In this document: in pieces, positions 57,595-64,000 of the stretch | Layout: every line of letters begins with the position of its first letter | Position numbering within the stretch: position 1 is the stretch's first letter | NCBI RefSeq assembly: GCF_032884065.1 | Contig: NC_088879.1 | Span: 23,918,038-23,982,037, forward strand | DNA from: Artemia franciscana | Taxonomy: Eukaryota > Arthropoda > Branchiopoda > Anostraca > Artemiidae | DNA: 64,000 nucleotides | Direction of reading: 5' to 3' | Notes under the pieces: generated by a model | What the model was told of the DNA's origin: nothing | Databases searched by the model: none | The model's input: only the letters and a program-made list of their open reading frames with translations | Program-made: the position numbers and the translations under genes

Positions 57595-58309
57595 ACTTCA
57601 TACAGGGCTGCTAATTTTTTTTTTTAAGGAGTGTGTCATACTTTTTCCGAAAATGTGCTTTTTGTGTCATCTCAGATTCCATAATGTGTCATATTTTTTG
57701 GCTACAGGTGGTATCATATTTAATTGTAAAATCTTTATTTAGAGTTTTGAATATGTAATCTTTTCCAAATCAGCTCAAAAAGGAGTAAACTTAACCTTAT
57801 CCTATTATCTTGGGATCATGACCTTTTTGTGACGTCATGAAAGAAATAGAAACATTCGATTAAATTAATGTTACACACTATGAATTTGTGTCTTGGTGGC
57901 CAACGAGGCAATTTTACATTTATAGAAGTTTATGGACAATCAATTCCGACAGCAAATTGGAAATAGACTTTTCGTATGACGTCGTAATCGTAATCAGTTA
58001 TGTACGTAATCGGCTTTATTGGCTAAGCTTTTTATTAAATCAATATGTAAGCCATTCAACCAGCTTCAATCTAGTATTTTTGTCATATTTGTTGGTGCCT
58101 TTTTAGGCCAGAAGGATTATTCTGAAGGAAAGACATGTCTGGAAATTTGTAATCTTGTCCGAGGTTGGATACCCCTCCTGTACTCCTAAAAATGGGAGTT
58201 GCTGCTTATGCACACAGCTTTGGTAAACTGCATGCTGTTTAATTTTTACTATTAAGTACGTACCAGTTGGCTACATCAAATACTCAATCAAGAAGCCCAT
58301 TAAGTTCAT

Positions 58310-58453
58310 GTTTTATTATTTAACAATTAACGACGCTTCTTGACTACTAAGGTCCTTGCGTCGGCCCTGCAGTGCATTCCTGCAGCGTGATTCGATCTCT
58401 GGGTCCCGTATTACCAAGCTAAGGTCAAATCCACTGCGCCACCACAGGACTTA
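58310..58453 (-). mobile_element. tRNA-derived SINE with 11-bp target-site duplication, nested
   Basis: Same family as 54175-54317: A box at 58431-58441, B box at 58386-58398, body and TTAAATAATAA-type tail on the minus strand. ATTAAGTTCAT flanks it at 58299-58309 and 58454-58464. It is inserted in the hAT-like element. Confidence 0.88.
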
Positions 58454-58689
58454 ATTAAGTTCATATATTCAGCGTGCATTTTGATTTGAAATTTCCGTCT
58501 ATGGCTGTTTTTTTCGCGTGGTTTAAATTTTAAATACGGTTATGGCATCTGTCCTGTATTCTGCGCTGTTTGTGTACTACTGCCACCGTTAGGCAGCGCT
58601 ATTCCCTTCCATTAATTTGTAGCTTTTCTGGAGGTAGAAAATTGAAATTTTACTTTTCTTTCATTACCATTTAAAAATCAAGACTAGGA

Positions 58690-58840
58690 TGACAAAAATG
58701 TGTCATTTTTTTGAAAAACGTGTCATTTAAAAAAAAAATGTGTCATTTTCGTCGATTGTGTCCTCATTTCGTCTGAATGTGTCATTGTGTCACGCAACAT
58801 CAAATTGTGTCATTTTGACAAAAAATGTGTCAATTTGGCA
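58690..58840 (+). repeat. GTGTCAT subterminal motif cluster
   Basis: GTGTCA occurs about eight times in 150 bp at irregular spacing, usually within AATGTGTCATTTT. Short subterminal repeats of this kind bind transposase in hAT elements; that role is inference here. Confidence 0.7.
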
Positions 58841-58854
58841 GCCATGACTTCATA

Positions 58855-59959
58855 ATAGGGAGCAAAGAGAAAATATGGAAAGAGTGGAAGGGGGGAGTGG
58901 TGTGTGCGGCTGTGTTGATCTCAGCTGGTTAAGCAGTTAGTGAGGTGTTTGTAGTTTTAATTTAATGCTTGACAAATATATTTTGAAAAAAACTGAATCT
59001 CGATAGCATCAATTGCTAACTACCTTTTGGCTTTTACAGTTCTTATTAAGTTTGGATTCTAATGGATAACAAATGATTCAAAGATCAGAATATGGATAAA
59101 TTTGCAATATTTTCTCTTTTGTTGCAGGTTCATAAGTTCATGCTGAAAGAGGGAAGCTATAAATAGTATCCTTTTATACATACCTCCTTTTTTATACAAT
59201 CCTAAAATGGGGGGAATTAATGCCAGGTTTGCTTTTCATTCAATTGGACTATATGTCTTGGCTTTTTCTGCAATTAGCCATGGCTTGGTGCCCACAACTA
59301 TTCCATTTTAATTCAAAAATGTAATGACTTCGGTACATAGTATCGAGGTCAAAATTCTGAAAAATGCAGTGGCGCCAGATTGATCACAATTTAGTTTTTT
59401 AGAGCAAAGCTTTGAACATTTGTCCCTGTTTATTATTACCAGAGCTACCGTAATTAAAGTGCTGAAAGTAATATTATTAATACCGACGTTTATAAAAAAA
59501 GGCACAGGAATCAAGTAATAAAAAAGTAATTATGTGCACACCACGATTCTTTTAATTCTCGTAGAATAATTATAGTCGTTCTCAATAGCTACCATTGCAC
59601 CTTGATAACTCTTTCAATTCATTAGTTACACTATTCCCGCGTTTGTGCGTATCCTATAATGCATATGCACATTTTTGCGTAGCTTATCATGCATCTGCAC
59701 ATTTGTGCGTAGCTCATCCACAATAAGGTGCTTGTCACACCATTTCATATTATGATTATTACTATAAGATGATCTCTCCAGCTCGATCTCCCCAGAGCTT
59801 TATCCCATGCAATTAAATCCCAACTTCCTTTAAGTCTTTTCTCACGATCTCCTCCCATCCCATTTGGGAACGAATTGTTTTTCACTCAGCCCAAGACAAA
59901 TGGCCAAACTAACGATCTTTGGTAACCATTCATCCATTCATCCTCCCTGCGTAAAATTA
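58855..59959. other. Mostly unassigned, with a 30-bp tandem repeat
   Basis: At 59641-59721 a 30-bp unit (TTTGTGCGTAGCTCATCATG type) is repeated 2.7 times. Nothing else recognised; a possible acceptor-like TTTTGTTGCAG at 59128 leads to only 12 open codons. Confidence 0.55.
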
Positions 59960-61530
59960 ATTTTAAAAAACAAAATTTTTCTGAAGGGAGTAAAGAGTGA
60001 AGTTGAAACTTAAACGGACAAAATTATTACTTTACAGCATATCTAATCTACATCAATAAAACTAGTACAAATAAACCAACTAATTATGTTTCCCTATGTT
60101 TCTAGGATTATAGAAAACTAGCGCTTTACTGAAAACACAAAAGACAAGTATAAAAAACAGGAATATTGATATGGGAGTCAAAAGTAAGTATGTAGCATGA
60201 CAACAATAAACTAATCTATAAAGCTTTTCATAGTCATACACAGTTTTCGGTTGTTACTGTTTTATAAAGTAGAATTGTGAGACAGAGTCAAATTTTAGCG
60301 TAAAGAGCGAGGCGTTGCGGAGGGGACAACCCCTTTCATATACGGAGTAATTTCTGTTCGTTTTAAGTTTTAATGTCGTTCCTTACTTTCAGTTAAAAAA
60401 AACTTGTTTGTTTTTATTTAATACTAGGTTGCAGCTAATGCTTCAACCATTACAAAGAGTTCATTACAAATTCTTCCGAGAAACTAGTTAACATTGAAAT
60501 CTCTGAAATCTAATAGATTGTATAATTTGTGAAAAAAAACCTAGTAAATATAATCAATAGCTTATAATTGAGCTATTAAACATCTATCTATGATGGTGTG
60601 GTAGTCTGCTAATGTTTCAGTAGCTTACTGGTGAGTAGAAAATTTAGAGAGCTTACTTATGGGGTTGAGATGGGGAGTGTACGATAGGGATTCTTGTAAA
60701 CCTCCAGCTAAGGGCTTTGGAACTTAACTATCACAGTAGTACCTATTTTGCACTTCAGAGATTTCCACTTAAGTAGTGGCACCAAAAGTGTTGTTTTCAG
60801 TGCTATATAACACTTACGAATGGTAGAATTGATAAAAAAAAAAGTACGCTGATATAAGCAACACCTTTCAAATGAGCCATTAAACATAACTCTTATAATT
60901 TCTGCTAGCCCAATAGCCTCAGCTTCTCAACATGAGACATGGCACCAAAAGTGCCGTTTTTAGTGCCGTTTGGAACTTCCAGAAGATGGAATTTATAGGA
61001 AGAACGTAGATTTAAGCCAAATCTTTTATAGGAGCTGTAAACAATCTTTCTACGATGTTCTGGTAGCCTGCTAGCGCCACCACTTATAAATGGAACAAAA
61101 AGTGACATTTTAATGCCATACGTACCTTGCAGATTGCGAAATTTATTAAAAACACGCAGATATAAGAAACAGTTTTTGAATGAGCTATTAAGCATCTCTC
61201 TATGATGTTCTGGTAATCCGCTAGGCCTGGAAAAAGAAAAGAAAAAAAGGGAACGGGAGACAGATCAGTGCTAGCGATGCAAAAAAGCGATTTTCTTTGT
61301 TGTTCAAAGAGGAGGACTGTAATTTCCTGTAAAATGTTTTCGATCTTACGGATTCCAATAAATTTCTTTTTGCAATAAACTTTTGATTTTAGACGAACCA
61401 AATTAATAGTTATTATTCCTGAATCATTGTCAGACTGCGATTTTTTTTCATTAGGCAGTTTTTTTTCAAAACTTATTTTTTGGTTATTATGGGCTCCGGT
61501 TCGCTCTTTACCAGGTTGCAGCTGCCGCTG
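59960..61530 (+). repeat. 1.6-1.8-kb repeat family, copy with empty SINE site
   Basis: Parallels 53930-55710: TCTGAAGGGAGTAAAGAGTG at the left, the uninterrupted GCATGACAACAAT site, a foldback-family arm at 60285-60425, three tandem units at about 60770-61220, and the TTATTTTTTGGTTATTATGG end. Confidence 0.75.
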
Positions 61531-61539
61531 CATCCCTGA

Positions 61540-63110
61540 CTTGGCCTAGCCTCTTTAACCTTTCTTGAAAGTGTGATCCAACCAGAATTTTTTTCGCATT
61601 CTCCGAAATGCAGTCAGTCAAACGAGCATCTAAAAACTGTCGTGACAATGACTCTGGAAAACATCCCACAGGTTTTTCTCAGCTTTTGGTTGCGGCGCGG
61701 TCACGTTTCGGAATTGACTGCTGACATTACCATGGGTCCAAATATTGTATTATTAGTCACTAGGCTTATATTTCTATTGTTCTAAACTTTTTTTTAACCT
61801 TAAAAAAGAAGGAATAAAACACCCTGCGGTTTGGTTATTCTGCCTTTTGTATCTTCGTTATATCCGCCATCTGTACTATTAATACTACCGTGGGAAGTAA
61901 AGCTATCCCCTGGGTCGATTTTTGTCATCTAAATATTACCTCTTCCTCCTCATTTATTCCTGTTCGATATGGCTTTTTAAAAAGAATTGTTATCCGACCT
62001 TTTTTGCACCCCACGAGAAACCTCTTAAAATTCATTCATTTTGCTAATATTTTTATCTAGGATTCTCAAATCATTTGAAGAGCCTAAGTTGTGGAAAGTG
62101 CTACCTCCTTATTTGATATTGTGCTCTTTCCTAGCATTAGCTATATTTTTAGAACTAACTCCAACCAAATGATCAATATTAACAGATAAAGGACCGAAGC
62201 AACCCAACTCCAGGTACCGTGCGGAGGCAAATACCAACCTTACTGTCTGTCTTAACCGCGACAACATTATCCTCATTCATCACACTAATAACTATAACGT
62301 ATAATCACTATAACGTGTAACGTATACGTTAATAAATATAACGTATACGTATAATAAATGTCTAATTATTATGCTATTTGACTCCATTTTGTGTGTGTCT
62401 AGGCTATTTCCTCCGTGAGCTCCACTTTGCATCTTCTTAATACACTCATTAATGTCTTCATTACTTCCCTTACTCTACTTTGATTCTCTTGAGATTCATC
62501 ACTCAGGAGTTCCTTGTGCAAATTCCTTCTTGCTTCTAAAAAGCTTGAGGCGTTTCGCTAATCTTCCTTGGTACTTTTCCAACTTTCCTTCATAAGGCGT
62601 CTTTTGCCACTTTGTAAATTATTTTCCAAAAATTATCCCATCCATTGTTTGCTTTGTGAGCTTTTAGACTCTCCAGTTACTCATCCAACTGTCCTGAAAA
62701 GCTGAAATCCCTGTTCTAGAGCTCATTAACGTCATAACCACCCCGAAAGTCGTTATCTTTTCTAAGTTTAGGCTTTCGGTAATCTCTAGACACTATTGGA
62801 TTGTGATCTTTGTGTTCAACATCAATGTCAGCATCTCTGTGTACCCAGATATTTTATGTTGATCTTGCCGGTCTTTGATTTAGGATACCCCAAGTTTGTG
62901 AGGTTGTTTCTTTTACGGTCATGTGAGTCTCTCTGTAAGGTTATGGGCCATTTTATGACCAAATACTGTACAGGTTTTATCTAGCGTGCGCCGACAAGAT
63001 TATGGCAGTGTATTATCCTTGCTTTATCTCTTTCCTAAACCAAATTTATCAAGGTAAATTTTGAATAATTTTAACCCCTCTTCAAATTAGAATCCAGTCT
63101 ATGCCATTGT
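61540..63110 (-). pseudogene. LINE remnant, EN-RT linker and C-terminus, minus strand
   Basis: From the high-coordinate side: KDHNPIV (the SDHxPI-like end of an endonuclease, about 62800), QLDE then LESLKAHKANNGWDNFWKII (about 62690-62610), ARRNLHKELLSDESQENQ and LRRCKVELTEEIA (about 62540-62400). Then, after a poorly readable stretch, come KNLWDVFQSHCHDSF and DARLTDCISENAKKI (about 61690-61590), the region before the C-terminal domain. The order fits one non-LTR family, related to the scraps at 14000, 16500 and 37254, with the reverse transcriptase core largely missing. Many stops. Confidence 0.65.
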
Positions 63111-63921
63111 TTCTGATAAATATTCGCTAGACTTCTCCATGAGCACGAGAAATAATCCCTTTCACACGTCGCAATACTAATCCTTGAATTAAATATTCTC
63201 TCTTTTCTTAGATTGAGTTTTAGTGATCTTTCTGCATTTCAGTTAAAATATACATGGAAATTTGGCCTTTTCTTTAGAGTTGTTGATTGTCATGAAATTT
63301 CTTTGAGTTTCTCAAGCTAGTTTTTCGTCGCTAGAATATTATTTAACCAAAATATCATTCGGACATGGCGTAGTTGGATGTAAAAAAAATCTAACACCCA
63401 CGCAAAATTTCGTAGATCAATAAGAACAAAGAAGTTTCCAAAGTTTCTTACAAAATCTGTACATGCTTTTTATCTGCAGCAACATAATTTCACTTAGAAA
63501 CAATAATTGTTTCCGATTAAGGAGCATTTAAGGTCTCTTTTACAATTCTTATTGTTACTACCGACTTTCTGTTTCCTCGTGAAAGTAGAATTTTATTGCA
63601 ATAAATGAGTCTTAATAATTGCGTAGGGAGTTTTAAGCTCGGACTTTCAAACGTACCTTAAGCCTTAAAGGAGCACTGCAAACTTGAAACGTCAAAAGAC
63701 AGATTTTGTCAACGCTTATTTCTTAGATAAAATAGTTTGCAAATTTTGGTTTATTTTTTACTTTTATCATATCACCATGATCAAATCCGTGAATGATTTT
63801 ATCCTATAAGGGTTTTATGATGTTTCTTTATTGCTTCATTGTTTATAATTGGTCTTGTTACAATGATGGGGACTAAATCTGAATCTAGAAGGAACAGGTT
63901 ATCTTCAAAGATTGATCTTAT
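63111..63921. other. Unassigned sequence
   Basis: AT-rich, no recognised feature. Confidence 0.5.
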
Positions 63922-63978
63922 TATTATTTAAGAATTAACGACGCTTCTTGACTACTAAGGTCCCTGCGTCGGGTAGAT
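63922..63978 (-). mobile_element. SINE tail domain at window edge
   Basis: On the minus strand it carries CGACGCAGGGACCTTAGTAG and TCAAGAAGCGTCGTTAATTC with a TTAAATAATAA tail, identical in kind to the 3' bodies of the two SINEs above. Upstream of CCGACG the sequence (GGTACATGATATCTA) is not the tRNA-like head of those copies. The window ends 22 bases later. Confidence 0.7.
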
Positions 63979-64000
63979 ATCATGTACCGGCCCGAAATTC

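Larger units (their letters stand above)
57603..58846. mobile_element. Non-autonomous hAT-like DNA transposon with 8-bp target-site duplication
   Basis: ACTTCATA flanks it at 57595-57602 and 58847-58854. The ends are imperfect inverted repeats: CAGGGCTGCTAATTTT at the left, CATGGCTGCCAAATTG at the right read inward. An 8-bp duplication with CAGGGCTGC-type ends fits the hAT superfamily. GTGTCAT recurs three times near the left end and about seven times near the right, in the same orientation at both. No transposase fragment is recognisable. A SINE is nested at 58310-58453; without it the element is about 1.09 kb. Confidence 0.82.

Noticed and set aside
59120-59172. Possible exon after TTTTGTTGCAG, encoding VHKFMLKEGSYK then a stop
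   Set aside because: Only 12 codons, no family resemblance and no upstream partner in phase.

Overview
This window looks like AT-rich nuclear DNA from an animal, most likely an arthropod; crustacean is possible but only a guess. The evidence is spliced coding exons with GT..AG introns, non-LTR retrotransposons, Helitrons, tRNA-derived SINEs, a hAT-like element, long (TA)n microsatellites and one 100-base assembly gap (12409-12508). There are no operons or other bacterial features. Long open frames are rare; most that exist are artefacts of (TA)n or A-rich repeats.

Host genes. One gene is well supported: a plus-strand homologue of USE1, the ER SNARE, in five exons (15782-15860, 20480-20651, 23279-23460, 31262-31403, 36812-36867). 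All four internal junctions are in phase, the last exon ends in TAG, and an AATAAA lies 69 nt further on. The N-terminal exon or exons are missing from view. Its introns total about 20 kb and are packed with repeats. A second, weaker candidate is a signal-peptide first exon at 42308-42397, resembling the start of peptidylglycine alpha-hydroxylating monooxygenase.

Layout. 1-4090: nearly full-length but broken LINE with zinc-knuckle ORF1 and EN/RT ORF2. 4091-13438: Helitron territory: a head-to-head pair of Helitron dimers (4166-8603), a helicase remnant, a Rep/helicase Helitron running into the gap, and a complete small Helitron inserted into a remnant of a protein-primed family B DNA polymerase. 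13620-36867: the USE1 locus with degraded LINE fragments, a 77/52-bp minisatellite, a 223-bp tandem repeat, several interspersed families and another Helitron (29540-31163) splitting a (TA)n tract just before a USE1 splice acceptor. 37250-48500: LINE scraps, foldback repeats, a satellite-like array (43855-46037). 48512-51514: a tandem array of three Helitron units. 53930-64000: two copies of a 1.6-1.8 kb repeat family, two SINEs with target-site duplications, a hAT-like element with an 8-bp duplication and a nested SINE, another LINE remnant and a SINE tail at the right edge.

The most unusual content is the Helitron family. It has a doubled 3' terminator (two GAA-loop hairpins, each followed by CTAG), a CCGGGACAC minisatellite grown just upstream of helicase motif VI, variable (TA)n before the 3' end, repeated TGACGTCA palindromes at the 5' end, and truncated-plus-full dimers sharing the same junction at separate loci. 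All family assignments were made by eye; no database search was run.
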